Shown here: in pieces, positions 36,649 through 45,980 of the stretch
Layout of the letters: every line of letters begins with the position of its first letter
Position numbering within the stretch: the first letter of the stretch is position 1
NCBI GenBank assembly: GCA_021851885.1
Contig: JAJZBS010000010.1
Span: forward strand, 1-52,231
Direction of reading: 5' to 3'
Length of the DNA: 52,231 nucleotides
Origin: Actinomycetes bacterium
GTDB lineage: Bacteria > Actinomycetota > Acidimicrobiia > Acidimicrobiales > JAMCQF01
Position numbers and translations under genes: made by a program
The notes under the pieces: generated by a model
Databases searched by the model: none
What the model saw: the letters and a program-made list of their open reading frames with translations, nothing else
What the model was told of the DNA's origin: nothing

Positions 36649-37342
36649 GAACGTCGTCGGCGGCTACGGCCGGGTGGAGATCCTCCACGGCGTGTCGCTC
36701 GGGGTCGAGGAGGGCGAGATCGTCAGCATCCTCGGAGCCAACGGCGCGGGTAAGACCACCCTGCTCCGGACGGTCTCGGCGCTGCTGCCCGCGTGGTCCG
36801 GTTCCATCCGCTTCGCCGGCAAGGAGCTCGTCGGGATGAAGACGGAGTCGATCGCCGCCCGCGGTCTCGGCCACCTGCCCGAGGGCCGGGGCATCTTCCA
36901 GATGCTCACCGTCCAGGAGAACTTCGACGTCGCCGCGTCGCTGCGCCGGGACTCGCGGGCCGAGGTCCGCAAGGACATCGCCCGGCTGCTCAGCGTGTTC
37001 CCGGCGCTCACCTCCAAGCTGAAGCACCCGGCGGCCCTCCTCTCCGGTGGGCAGCAGCAGATGCTCGCCCTGGCGCGGGCGCTGCTCGGCCGGCCCAAGC
37101 TGCTGATGATCGACGAGCTCTCGTTCGGGCTGGCCGCGGTGCTGGTCGAGGAGCTGTTCACCACCATCCAGCAGCTGCGCGACCAGGGAACCACCTTCCT
37201 CATCGTGGAGCAGAACGCCGGCGTCCTGGAGATCGCCGATCGTGTCTACGTGATGCGCGGCGGTCGCAACGAGGTGGCCGGCGCCGCATCCGAATTCGCC
37301 GAGAACCGCGACCTCCTGGTCCGCTCGTACCTGGGCGGATGA
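36632..37342 (+). CDS. Branched-chain amino-acid-type ABC ATPase (LivF-like)
   Basis: TTG start overlapping the previous gene; GANGAGKTTLLRTV, LSGGQQQMLALARALLG, LLMIDELSFGLA, VEQNAGVLEIADRVYVM. Confidence 0.93.
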   Translation: MLLEIENVVGGYGRVEILHGVSLGVEEGEIVSILGANGAGKTTLLRTVSALLPAWSGSIRFAGKELVGMKTESIAARGLGHLPEGRGIFQMLTVQENFDVAASLRRDSRAEVRKDIARLLSVFPALTSKLKHPAALLSGGQQQMLALARALLGRPKLLMIDELSFGLAAVLVEELFTTIQQLRDQGTTFLIVEQNAGVLEIADRVYVMRGGRNEVAGAASEFAENRDLLVRSYLGG

Positions 37343-37379
37343 GCGGGCCACCCCGCGGCGCCCGCCCGCACCGCTGACG

Positions 37380-38546
37380 GTGGTGGGTCCCTCCCGCCGG
37401 CTCGGCCGGACCGTCAACGTGGCCGACGTGATGGCACTGGGCAGGCGGCGACTGCCCCGACTGGTGGCGGAATTCATCGACGGGGGCGCCGAGGACGAGG
37501 CGACCGTCGCCGCCAACCGGCGTGCGTTCGCCGACTGGGACTTCGCCCCCCGGGCCCTGGTGGGGGTGGCGCGCCGTTCGTTGGGTGTCACCGTCCTGGG
37601 CGAGCCGCTCGCCCTGCCGGTGGTGCTGTCCCCGACCGGCCTGGCCCGTCTCGCCCACCGTGAGGGCGAGGCGGCGGCGGCACGGGCGGCCGGGCAGGCG
37701 GGCACCGCCTTCACCCTGTCCACCGGATCGAGCTGCTCGATCGAGGAGGTGGCGTCGGCCGCCGCCGGGCCCCTGTGGTTCCAGCTCTACCTCTGGCGGG
37801 ACCGGGCACTGGTCGAGCAGCTCCTGGACCGGGCGGCCGCAGCCGGCTACCGGGCCCTTGTCCTGACGGTCGACGTTCCCGTCATGGGGCGCCGGGAGCG
37901 GGACGTCCGCAACGGCATGACCATCCCACCGCGCTTCACGCCGGCCACCGCCCTCGACGTCCTGCGCAGACCGGCATGGCTGGCCGGCCTGGTGCGCGGC
38001 CCGAGCATCACCTTCGCCAACCTGGTCGGCGTGCCGGGACGGGGTCGGGGCGCCGCCGAGCTCGGCCGCTACACCAACGAGGAGCTGGTCAATCCGGGTG
38101 CGGACTGGGAGACCCTGGCGTGGGTGCGGCACCGGTGGAGCGGGCCGCTGGCGGTCAAAGGCATCCTCCGCCCCGACGACGCCCGCCGTGCCGTCGATGC
38201 CGGCGCCGACGGGATCGTGGTCTCCAACCACGGAGGCCGCCAGCTCGACGGCGCCCTCCCGGCGTTGCGTGCGCTCCCGGCGGTGGTGGACGCGGTCGGT
38301 GGTCGGGCCGACGTGATCCTCGACGGCGGCGTCCGGCGCGGTGCCGACGTGGCCAAGGCGCTGGCCCTGGGGGCGAAGGCCGTCTCGATCGGGCGTCCCT
38401 ACCTGATGGGACTGGCCGCCGCCGGCGAGCCCGGTGTGGCGGCGGTCCTCCGAATGCTGAGGGACGAGCTCGACTCGACCCTGGCCCTGCTCGGGTGCCC
38501 GTCTCCCTCCGGGCTCGACCGCGACCTGCTCGTACCGGCCGGCTGA
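37380..38546 (+). CDS. FMN-dependent alpha-hydroxy-acid oxidizing enzyme
   Basis: PVVLSPTGLARLAHREGEAAAARAAGQAGTAFTLSTGSSCSIEEV, LTVDVPVMGRRERDVRNGM, VSNHGGRQLDGALPAL, ILDGGVRRGADVAKALALGAKAVSIGRPYL. Confidence 0.92.
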   Translation: MVGPSRRLGRTVNVADVMALGRRRLPRLVAEFIDGGAEDEATVAANRRAFADWDFAPRALVGVARRSLGVTVLGEPLALPVVLSPTGLARLAHREGEAAAARAAGQAGTAFTLSTGSSCSIEEVASAAAGPLWFQLYLWRDRALVEQLLDRAAAAGYRALVLTVDVPVMGRRERDVRNGMTIPPRFTPATALDVLRRPAWLAGLVRGPSITFANLVGVPGRGRGAAELGRYTNEELVNPGADWETLAWVRHRWSGPLAVKGILRPDDARRAVDAGADGIVVSNHGGRQLDGALPALRALPAVVDAVGGRADVILDGGVRRGADVAKALALGAKAVSIGRPYLMGLAAAGEPGVAAVLRMLRDELDSTLALLGCPSPSGLDRDLLVPAG

Positions 38547-38551
38547 GCCCG

Positions 38552-39523
38552 TCAGGCCTCCGCCGGCGCGGCGCTGATCCGGCGTACCCCGACCTGTTGG
38601 GTCAGGAGCACGAGGGCGACGACGGTCGACGCGGCAGGGACGTCCACGCCGAGCCGGCCGGCCAGGTCGACGACCGAGCCGGTGATGGCGCCGATCTCGA
38701 CCTGGCGTCCCTGGATGATGTCGGTCGCCATCGACGTGTAGTGGTCCCCGGTGCCCTCGAAGGTGGCCACTGCATGGGCCCAACTGGCGTCGCGGTCGAC
38801 GGGCACACCGGCGGCGTGGGCGACGGCGACGACCTCGTCGTGGAGGCGCTCGACCAGGCCCCGGGCCGGTTGCTCTGCCCAGGTGGCACCGACCGTCGCG
38901 CCGAGCAGCGCGCTGACCGGCCCCATGACGGCCAGGGCCAGCTTCTTCCAGATCTCCTGGTCGATCGCGTCGGTCGGCGACACCGGGAGGCCGGCCGCAT
39001 CCATGTGCGCGGCCAGGGCCCGGGCGCCCTCGAGGGTGCCGCCGGGTGCTCGGGGGGGGCCGACGTGCGTCACCGACGCCCCCCGGGCGGTGCTGTCGCT
39101 CACGTAGACGACCCCGGGTGCCCGCCGCTCGGCACCGATGGTGGTGAGCCCGGGCAGGACCCGCTCGCTGCCGAACGAGGCTGCGAGCACGGTGTCGTTC
39201 CCCAGCCCGTTCTGCACGGTGGTGACCCATGTGCCCGGGCCGACAAGCGGCTCGGCCGTCCGGGCGGCCGCAGCGGTGTCGAATGCCTTGGTTGCCACGA
39301 TCACGTGGTCGCAGTGGCCGACGGACGCCGGATGGACGGTCGCCTCGAGCGGCGTGTGCCACGTGCGTCCGTCGGGCAGGTCGATGCGCAGCCCGTCGGT
39401 GGTGATGGCGTCGACGTGTGCGGGCGACCGACCGACCAGGACCACGTCGGAGCCCGACCTGGCCAGCAGGCCGGCGATCGCCGTACCGATCCCTCCTGCC
39501 CCGACGACGGCGATCGTTGCCAT
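38552..39523 (-). CDS. Ketopantoate reductase (ApbA/PanE) family protein
   Basis: MATIAVVGAGGIGTAIAGLLARSGSDVVLVGR, VATKAFDT, VQNGLGND, IWKKLALAVMGPVSALLG. Confidence 0.88.
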   Translation of the reverse strand: MATIAVVGAGGIGTAIAGLLARSGSDVVLVGRSPAHVDAITTDGLRIDLPDGRTWHTPLEATVHPASVGHCDHVIVATKAFDTAAAARTAEPLVGPGTWVTTVQNGLGNDTVLAASFGSERVLPGLTTIGAERRAPGVVYVSDSTARGASVTHVGPPRAPGGTLEGARALAAHMDAAGLPVSPTDAIDQEIWKKLALAVMGPVSALLGATVGATWAEQPARGLVERLHDEVVAVAHAAGVPVDRDASWAHAVATFEGTGDHYTSMATDIIQGRQVEIGAITGSVVDLAGRLGVDVPAASTVVALVLLTQQVGVRRISAAPAEA

Positions 39524-39727
39524 GGTTGTCCCCCTCGTTCCGGTGGCGGGTGTGCCCGGTGGGACGCGGCCTGCAGGGTCCCGTGTCCTCCGGCCGAGCC
39601 GAGCGTAGCAATAAGACTAGCCACGTAACGGTGTCGGGGTTACTATGACACCTGTTGCACAGTCAGTTCGGTGCCCGGGGGGGACGCAGGCGGCAGCTCC
39701 GGGTCGTCGTCCGGCGAGAGGAGCCCC

Positions 39728-40468
39728 ATGCCAGCCACTCCGGTCATTCCCGAGCACGTGCTCGACGATCCCAAGTTCCGCATCGCAGCGGCCCGCCGCA
39801 TGCTCCACCGCGAAGGGCTCGACAGCCAGATCGGTGGTCACGTCAGCCTGCGCGTCCCCGGCGAGGACGCCTTCTGGGTCACGCCCTACCAGTACTTCGA
39901 CGAGACCCTGCCCGAACACGTGAGCAAGGTCGGGTTCGACCTGACCGTGCTCGAACCGGGCACGCTGCCCGCCTCGCCGGGGATCAACTTCCACGCCAGC
40001 GTGATGATGGCCCGCCCCGACGTCAACTGCGTGATCCACACCCACGCCCGCAACATGTCGGTCCTGACCACCACGGGCGAGCCATTCGGCAACTACTACA
40101 CGTACGCGGCCCTCTTCCAGGACGACGTCGCCTATTTCCGCGATGACATCACGCTCACCCCCGATGAGGAGGGCGAGGCCATCGCCGCCGCCCTGGGCGA
40201 CAAGCGTGTGGCGCTCATGAGCCACCACGGCTCGGTCCATGCCGGCGACACGCTGGAACGGACCGTGGCCGAGGCCATCGTGTTCGAGCTGTGCTGCGGC
40301 TACCAGCTGGCCGCCATGGCGGTCGGCGGCAAGCCGCTCGACGAGGAGACGGCGCGTACCTACCGCCGGGCCTACCTGAAGAACGAGTTCCGGGAGCTGA
40401 TCTGGGAAGCCAACTTCCGGCGCATCCGCCGGTCCGACCCCGACCTGTTCGAAGCGGTCGGGCTCTGA
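39728..40468 (+). CDS. Class II aldolase/adducin family protein
   Basis: RRMLHREGLDSQIGGHVSLRVPGEDAFWVTP, INFHASVMMARPDVNCVIHTHARNMSVLT, LMSHHGSVHAGDTLERTVAEAIVFE. Confidence 0.93.
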   Translation: MPATPVIPEHVLDDPKFRIAAARRMLHREGLDSQIGGHVSLRVPGEDAFWVTPYQYFDETLPEHVSKVGFDLTVLEPGTLPASPGINFHASVMMARPDVNCVIHTHARNMSVLTTTGEPFGNYYTYAALFQDDVAYFRDDITLTPDEEGEAIAAALGDKRVALMSHHGSVHAGDTLERTVAEAIVFELCCGYQLAAMAVGGKPLDEETARTYRRAYLKNEFRELIWEANFRRIRRSDPDLFEAVGL

Positions 40469-40476
40469 CGACCCCG

Positions 40477-41037
40477 GTGGGCACCTACGAGCTCCGGCCG
40501 CTGCCCGAGCAGCTGGCCGCGCTGCTCGCCGGTGAGCGCCCCGACGCACTGGACCTCGTCGCCCGGGAGCACGCCTCGTGGCACGAGCTCCACGACCGTC
40601 TGATCGCCATCATCGTCGCCTTCCTCGACGACGCCGTCGAGCGGGGCGAGGAGCTGGGTCCGCTGCTCGAGCGGGTCGTGGGCCGGTCCTCGGTAGGTGT
40701 CGACGCACTGGTGGGCCAGGTCCCGGCACCTGAAGCGGTGGCGACCCTGCTGCGCGCCCACCACTCGGTCGGCACCGGTGCCGACGAGCCGGACGGCACC
40801 GCCGTCTTCGACCATGCGTGCGGCACCGGGCTGGCCTGGTGGCGCGCCAATCCGGACGCGCCGACCGTGGCGGACGGCGAGGTGGCCGGCGTGCCGGGGG
40901 GCGTGCCGCGCTACTGCGCCCGCTGCATCACGACCATCGACTCGTTCTCCGGTGGCCGGTGGCGGGTCCGGCCCCCGGCCGGCCCGGCCGGCACGTGCCG
41001 CTGGGAGGTGGACCGGGCCGGTCCTTCCCCGGCCTGA
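40477..41037 (+). CDS. Uncharacterised protein with conserved-looking Cys/His motifs
   Basis: In-frame from GTG 40477, 9 bp after the aldolase stop: EHASWHELHDRLIAIIVAF, FDHACGTGLAWW, GVPRYCARCITTID. Confidence 0.7.
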   Translation: MGTYELRPLPEQLAALLAGERPDALDLVAREHASWHELHDRLIAIIVAFLDDAVERGEELGPLLERVVGRSSVGVDALVGQVPAPEAVATLLRAHHSVGTGADEPDGTAVFDHACGTGLAWWRANPDAPTVADGEVAGVPGGVPRYCARCITTIDSFSGGRWRVRPPAGPAGTCRWEVDRAGPSPA

Positions 41038-41073
41038 ACCCGGCGGGCGGGGCGGGCGGGGACGGCGTGGTGG

Positions 41074-41835
41074 CTACGCGTTCGTGGTCCCCAGCCCGAG
41101 ACCGCCGTCGACGACCAGCACCGAGCCGGTCGTCCACTCCGCACGGGCCAGGTACTCGATGCCCTCGGCGATCTCCTCGGGCGTGCCGGGCCGCCCCAGC
41201 GCATGGGCGGGCCCGAGCGCTTCGAGACGCTCCTTCGCGGCGGTGTCGTCGAACAGCCCGGCCCGCTGGTTCAGCTCGCTGAACACGCCGCCGGGGCGGA
41301 TGCAGCTGACCCGCACGCCCTTCGGGCCGAGCTCGGCGGCCAGCACCCCGGTGGCCGCTTCGAGCGCGCCCTTGGTCGCCGCGTAGGGCGACGCGCCGGG
41401 GAACGCCCGCTTGATGTGGACCGAGCCGAAGAAGATGACGCAGCCCCTGCTGGCCACCAGGTACGGCAGCGCTTCGCCGGTGAGCATCATGGCGCCGACC
41501 ACGTTGCTGTGGAACGTCTCGAGCAGGCGGGCCTCGTCCAGGGCGTCGATGTCGCCGCGGTACATGTTCGCCGCCGCGTTCACCAGGACCTCGATGCCGT
41601 CCCCATGGGCCGCCGCCGTCTCGATGATCCGGGTCCGGTCGCTGGCCACGGTGACGTCGGCGACCACCCACGCGCACCGCTCGCCCAGCTCGTCCGCCAG
41701 CGCCCGCACCCGGTCCTCCCGGCGGCCGCAGACGGTCACCCGGGCACCGCCGGCCACCAGGTGCCGGGCCGTGCCCGCCCCGATGCCCGTGCCGCCGCCG
41801 GTGATGACCACCGACATCCCTTCCAGGTCACGCAT
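41074..41835 (-). CDS. SDR family oxidoreductase
   Basis: MRDLEGMSVVITGGGTGIGAGTARHLVAGGARVTVCGR, NAAANM, YAATKGALEAATGVLA. Confidence 0.93.
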   Translation of the reverse strand: MRDLEGMSVVITGGGTGIGAGTARHLVAGGARVTVCGRREDRVRALADELGERCAWVVADVTVASDRTRIIETAAAHGDGIEVLVNAAANMYRGDIDALDEARLLETFHSNVVGAMMLTGEALPYLVASRGCVIFFGSVHIKRAFPGASPYAATKGALEAATGVLAAELGPKGVRVSCIRPGGVFSELNQRAGLFDDTAAKERLEALGPAHALGRPGTPEEIAEGIEYLARAEWTTGSVLVVDGGLGLGTTNA

Positions 41836-41967
41836 GGTCGTCCTCGATTCGTCCGTCTCGTAGGTGGTGAGGGTCATGCAGTTGGTGCCGACGGCCGACC
41901 CTGTCCCTGCCGCCGGTCGGGCGGTCGGTGGGCGTGCTCAGCACTCCTGGCTCGTCGATCGCCACCC

Positions 41968-42654
41968 TCACTGTGCCGTGTAGCCGCCGTCGACAGCGAA
42001 CATGGCGCCGGTCACGTACCCGGAAGCGTCGGACAGCAGGAACGCGGCCATGGCCGCGATGTCGGTGGGCTCGCCCGGCCGTCCCAGGGGGATCCGGTCG
42101 GCGAACCACGCCTGCTGGTCCGCATCGGCGAGCCGCTCGGCCGTCATCGGGGTCCGGATCAACCCGGGGACGATGCCGTTCACCCGAACGCCGATCGGTG
42201 CCAGCTCGACGGCGGCCGCCCGTGTCATCGCCGCCACCGCGCCCTTCGCCGCCACGTAGTGGATCTGCCCGGCCACCGCGTGGGTGGCCACCGTGGAAGC
42301 GATGGTCACCACCGCTGCCGGCCTGCCGTCCTGCCGGCACCGGCGCCCCAGGCCCCGGAGCCCCAGGAACAGCCCACGGACGTGGATGTCGACGGTGCGA
42401 TCGAACTCGTCGGCATCGAGGTCGAGGAGCGGCGTCCGGATGCGGATGCCCGCGCAGTTGACCAGGCCGTCGATGGGCCAGTGGGCGTCGAGCAGGTCCT
42501 CCCACCCCTGCTCGTCGGTCACGTCGAGCGGGGCGATGCCGTCACCGGGTCGCACGTCGGCCCGCACGACCTGCCAGCCGTCGCGCTCGAGGCGCTCGGC
42601 GGTCGCCGCCCCGATGCCCGAGCCGCCTCCGGTGACGAGGGCTCGCTGGTCCAT
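41968..42654 (-). CDS. SDR family oxidoreductase
   Basis: MDQRALVTGGGSGIGAATAERLERDGWQVVRADV, NCAGIRI, YVAAKGAVAAMTRAAAVELAP. Confidence 0.93.
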   Translation of the reverse strand: MDQRALVTGGGSGIGAATAERLERDGWQVVRADVRPGDGIAPLDVTDEQGWEDLLDAHWPIDGLVNCAGIRIRTPLLDLDADEFDRTVDIHVRGLFLGLRGLGRRCRQDGRPAAVVTIASTVATHAVAGQIHYVAAKGAVAAMTRAAAVELAPIGVRVNGIVPGLIRTPMTAERLADADQQAWFADRIPLGRPGEPTDIAAMAAFLLSDASGYVTGAMFAVDGGYTAQ

Positions 42655-42771
42655 GGTCTCCTCCCCGATCGCGGGCACACCCGTCGGTGCGGCCGGTATG
42701 CCGGCCCGGACCGACGTTGCCGGCTGGTCGACCCACGGAACCTAGCACGCAGCCACGCCGGGCACTCGCAA

Positions 42772-42791
42772 GTAGTTAAGCAACTGACTAC
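42772..42791. promoter_or_regulatory. Predicted operator, dyad site 3
   Basis: GTAGTTAAGCAACTGACTAC; same GTAG-N12-CTAC spacing and ACTGACTACGC core as site 2. Confidence 0.5.
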
Positions 42792-42862
42792 GCTACGGGG
42801 GCAACAGCGGCATCGCTCGAGGTGCTGTGTGTCGGGCCCGATGGGGCTCGTGGGGAGGGACA

Positions 42863-44353
42863 ATGCAGGATCCACGACGCCGCGCCGCGGAGTCCGGGTG
42901 CGAAGTGATCGTGCTCGGGACCGGGCCCGGCGGTATGGCTGCGACAGCGGCTGCTGTCCACGCCGGAGCCACGGTCACGGTGGTCGAGCCCGAGCAGCGC
43001 ATCGGTGGCAACGCCATCTACTCGACGGGCTACCTGGCCTTCGTCCGCTCGGCCGCCCAGGAGCAGCAGGGCATCCACGACAGCGAGGATGCGTTCGTCG
43101 ACGACGCGTTGCGCATGGCCGAACTGGCTGGTGAGGACTACGGCATCCTGTGCGACGAGAGCCTGGTCCGGCTGTTCGCACGGGAGTCGGCGGCGACCTA
43201 CCGCCAGCTGGTGGAGGGCGGTGTGCGCTTCGCCCGCTTCATCCCGAGACCGAGGCAGCACACGACGGACCGGATGCTGGCGGTGGAGGACCCGACGACA
43301 CTGGCCAGGCCGTTCGAGCCGGTCTTCGCCGACCCCCGGGTCACGACGCTGTTCGGCACCGTGGGCGAGCGCCTCATCGTCGAGGGGGGGCGGGTCGCCG
43401 GTGTGATCGCCCGCCCCCGGACGGGGAGCGCCCTGGCCGGCGACGAGCGCTACGGCGAGCCGATGGAGCTGCGTGCCCGTCACGGTGTGGTCCTGGCCAC
43501 CGGTGGTTACCAGGCCAATCCGGCCCTGCGCCGCCGGTACCAGCCCGGCTACCTGGCCGCCGGTCCCTACCTGGGCATCGACAGCTGCCGGGGGGACGGT
43601 CACCTGATGGGCCAGGCGGTCGGCGGGGACCTCATCAACATGACCTACGTGCCGCCCCTCGTCATGGTCGGTTCCGCGCTGGTCGAGGACACCATCGCGG
43701 TCAACCGGGACGGCGTCCGGTTCCACGACGAGGCCGGGCCCTACGAGGAACGGGTGCGGGCCCTGCTCGCGCAGCCCGACCGCGCCGGCTGGTACCTCTT
43801 CGACGCCGTCACCGCCGGCGGCAAGGCCCACCTCATCGACCAGATGCCGGAGCCGCCGGTGACCGCGCCCACCGTGCGCGAGCTGGCGGCGGCCGTCGGG
43901 TGTGCCCCGGGCATCCTCGAGGAGTCGGTCCGGGAGTGGAACGCCATGCTGGCCACCGGCACCGACCGCGATCCCGCCTTCGGCCGGGTGGTCCTCCCCG
44001 CCGGGCACCGTCCCCTGGCGGTGGCGCCCTTCAGTGCCGTGCCCATGGTCGTGGGGGTGAACTTCGTCTCCGGCGGGTTCTCGGTGACCGAGGACCTACA
44101 GGTGATCGACGTCTTCGGGTCGCCCATCCGGGGGCTGTTCGCCGCCGGGGACTGCGTCGGCGGCTTCAACCCGACCGCCGACCTCGGTGGGATCCGCATC
44201 GCCGGTGGGTTCACGCTGGGGCGACTGGCTGGTGATGCCGCAGCGCGGGGCGTGCACGGTACGGGGCGCTACCCGACAGCTCAGCACCGGGTGCGTCCGA
44301 GCACGGTGCACCGGGAGGTCGAGATCGTCCACGTGACCGGCCAGGCGCGTTGA
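42863..44353 (+). CDS. FAD-dependent oxidoreductase (fumarate reductase/ketosteroid dehydrogenase-like flavoprotein)
   Basis: EVIVLGTGPGGMAATAAAVHAGATVTVVEPEQRIGGNAIYSTGYLAFV, LRARHGVVLATGGYQANPAL, LFAAGDCVGGFNPTADLGGIRIAGGFTLGRLAGDAA. Confidence 0.92.
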   Translation: MQDPRRRAAESGCEVIVLGTGPGGMAATAAAVHAGATVTVVEPEQRIGGNAIYSTGYLAFVRSAAQEQQGIHDSEDAFVDDALRMAELAGEDYGILCDESLVRLFARESAATYRQLVEGGVRFARFIPRPRQHTTDRMLAVEDPTTLARPFEPVFADPRVTTLFGTVGERLIVEGGRVAGVIARPRTGSALAGDERYGEPMELRARHGVVLATGGYQANPALRRRYQPGYLAAGPYLGIDSCRGDGHLMGQAVGGDLINMTYVPPLVMVGSALVEDTIAVNRDGVRFHDEAGPYEERVRALLAQPDRAGWYLFDAVTAGGKAHLIDQMPEPPVTAPTVRELAAAVGCAPGILEESVREWNAMLATGTDRDPAFGRVVLPAGHRPLAVAPFSAVPMVVGVNFVSGGFSVTEDLQVIDVFGSPIRGLFAAGDCVGGFNPTADLGGIRIAGGFTLGRLAGDAAARGVHGTGRYPTAQHRVRPSTVHREVEIVHVTGQAR

Positions 44354-44364
44354 TGCCCCGGACG

Positions 44365-45375
44365 TCAGGTGAGGGCGAACAGGCGGCGGGCGTTGCCGCC
44401 GAGGATCGCTGCCTTGTCGGCGCTGCTTATGGCGAGCCCGTCGACCATCTCGACCGATCGCTCCTCCTGGTCCCATCCGGCGAAGTTGCACCCGTGCAGC
44501 ACCCGGTCAGCCCCCTGGGTGCCGACCAGGAACGCCAGCGCATCGGCGCGGTGCACGGCCGAGTCGAAGCTGAGCTGGGCCCACTGCTCCTCGAACGGCC
44601 GGCGCAGCAGCCCCGGCCCCCACGGGCGTTTGGCCAGGCCGGCCTGGAGGCGCCCCATCTGGTAGGGGGCGAACCCCCCGCCGTGTGCGACGTGGACCGA
44701 CAGCCCGGGATGGCGGTCGAGCACGCCGCCGAGGAGCAGGTGGGCCACGGCCATCCCCTCGTCGACCAGGAACCCGTAGAGCACGTCGAGGTCCCAGGGG
44801 GCGAACAGGGGGTCGCCGGGGTGGTCCACGGTCCTGGGCGCCGGGTGGACCGCCACCGGCACGCCGAGGCGTTCGTGCTCGGCCCAGAGCTCCTCGAAGC
44901 GGGGATCGGAGAGGGGCACCCCGTCCACGTCCGTGCCGATGTAGGACCCGACCAGGCCGAGGTCGCCGACGGCCCGTCCGAGCTCTCGTGCCGCCGCCTC
45001 CGGGTCCTGCAGGGGGAGGCTGGCGAAGCCGGCGAGCTGGTGATGGGAGCGGGCGATCTCGGCCACCAGGTCGTTGTGGCGCTGGTTGAAGTCCAAGGCC
45101 ACCCCGATCGGCTCCCGGTAGAAGTAGGTGATGGGGTTGGGGGAGACGATCTGCCGGTCGATCCCCAGCCGGCCCATGTGCTCGAGGCGCCGCTCGACGT
45201 CGGAGAAGGGACTGTCGACGAAGCGCACGTTCTCGAGCACGTAGCTCCCCGCCCGGAAGAAGTGGACGCCGTCAGGACGTACGCCCATCTCGGGTCCGGA
45301 CGTGCCGCAGCACCCCATGACCCCCGGCAGGAGGATGTGCGAGTGGACGTCGATGACCTCGCGCTGGCTGCTCAT
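44365..45375 (-). CDS. Amidohydrolase (ACMSD/gamma-resorcylate decarboxylase-like)
   Basis: MSSQREVIDVHSHILLPGVMG, LGSYIGTDVDGVPLSDPRFEELW, VPVAVHPAP, VHVAHGGGFAPYQMGRL, LSFDSAVH. Confidence 0.9.
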   Translation of the reverse strand: MSSQREVIDVHSHILLPGVMGCCGTSGPEMGVRPDGVHFFRAGSYVLENVRFVDSPFSDVERRLEHMGRLGIDRQIVSPNPITYFYREPIGVALDFNQRHNDLVAEIARSHHQLAGFASLPLQDPEAAARELGRAVGDLGLVGSYIGTDVDGVPLSDPRFEELWAEHERLGVPVAVHPAPRTVDHPGDPLFAPWDLDVLYGFLVDEGMAVAHLLLGGVLDRHPGLSVHVAHGGGFAPYQMGRLQAGLAKRPWGPGLLRRPFEEQWAQLSFDSAVHRADALAFLVGTQGADRVLHGCNFAGWDQEERSVEMVDGLAISSADKAAILGGNARRLFALT

Positions 45376-45427
45376 CGGAACCTCAGTTCTCGTCGCCGGT
45401 CGGCCGCCGTGCCCGGGCGCGGCCCGC

Positions 45428-45931
45428 TCACCGGCGTGCACCTTGCCCGTAGCCGGCACCGGCCAGCCACCGCCCGATCTCGGGCTCCACGGCGCGGTCC
45501 ACGACCTCGATCCACAGACCCGACGGCGTCCGGTGGTAGGCGAACCGGCCCGGTTCTCCGTCCGGCCCAAGGTTGCGTACCTCGGCGGCGAACCCACTGG
45601 CCTGCAGGCGGTCGACGTCGGTGGCGAAGGCCGACGACCAGTAGCCCACGTGGTTCATGGCCAGGAACCGGGCACCCCAGATGTCCCCGCTGACCTCTTC
45701 GATGAGCTCGACATGGGGGGGACCGTCGACCGAGTACACGGCGAGGAGCTCCGCCGTGCGCCGCTCGCCGGCGACGAGCACGTCGACCACCCGGGTGGCG
45801 ACGCTCGCCCACCGGAGCCCGAACGCCTGCGTGTACGCGGCCATGGCGGCGGCGATGTCGTCCACGACGAACCCCGCGTGGAACAGGTCGAGCCCGCACG
45901 GGGTGCCCGGAGGTTCATGCACGCGGATCAC
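45428..45931 (-). CDS. VOC-superfamily (glyoxalase-like) protein
   Basis: DLFHAGFVVDDIAAAMAAYTQAFGLRWASVATR, AMNHVGYWSSAFATDVDRLQASGF, FAYHRTPSGLWIEVVDR. Confidence 0.88.
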   Translation of the reverse strand: MIRVHEPPGTPCGLDLFHAGFVVDDIAAAMAAYTQAFGLRWASVATRVVDVLVAGERRTAELLAVYSVDGPPHVELIEEVSGDIWGARFLAMNHVGYWSSAFATDVDRLQASGFAAEVRNLGPDGEPGRFAYHRTPSGLWIEVVDRAVEPEIGRWLAGAGYGQGARR

Positions 45932-45950
45932 ATCCCGATCTCATGGGAGC

Positions 45951-45980
45951 AATCTACGCGGATAAATCTCAATCTGTCCA
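45951..45980 (-). promoter_or_regulatory. Predicted promoter of the VOC gene
   Basis: Minus strand TGGACA (45980-45975) - 18 bp - TAGATT (45956-45951). Confidence 0.45.
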
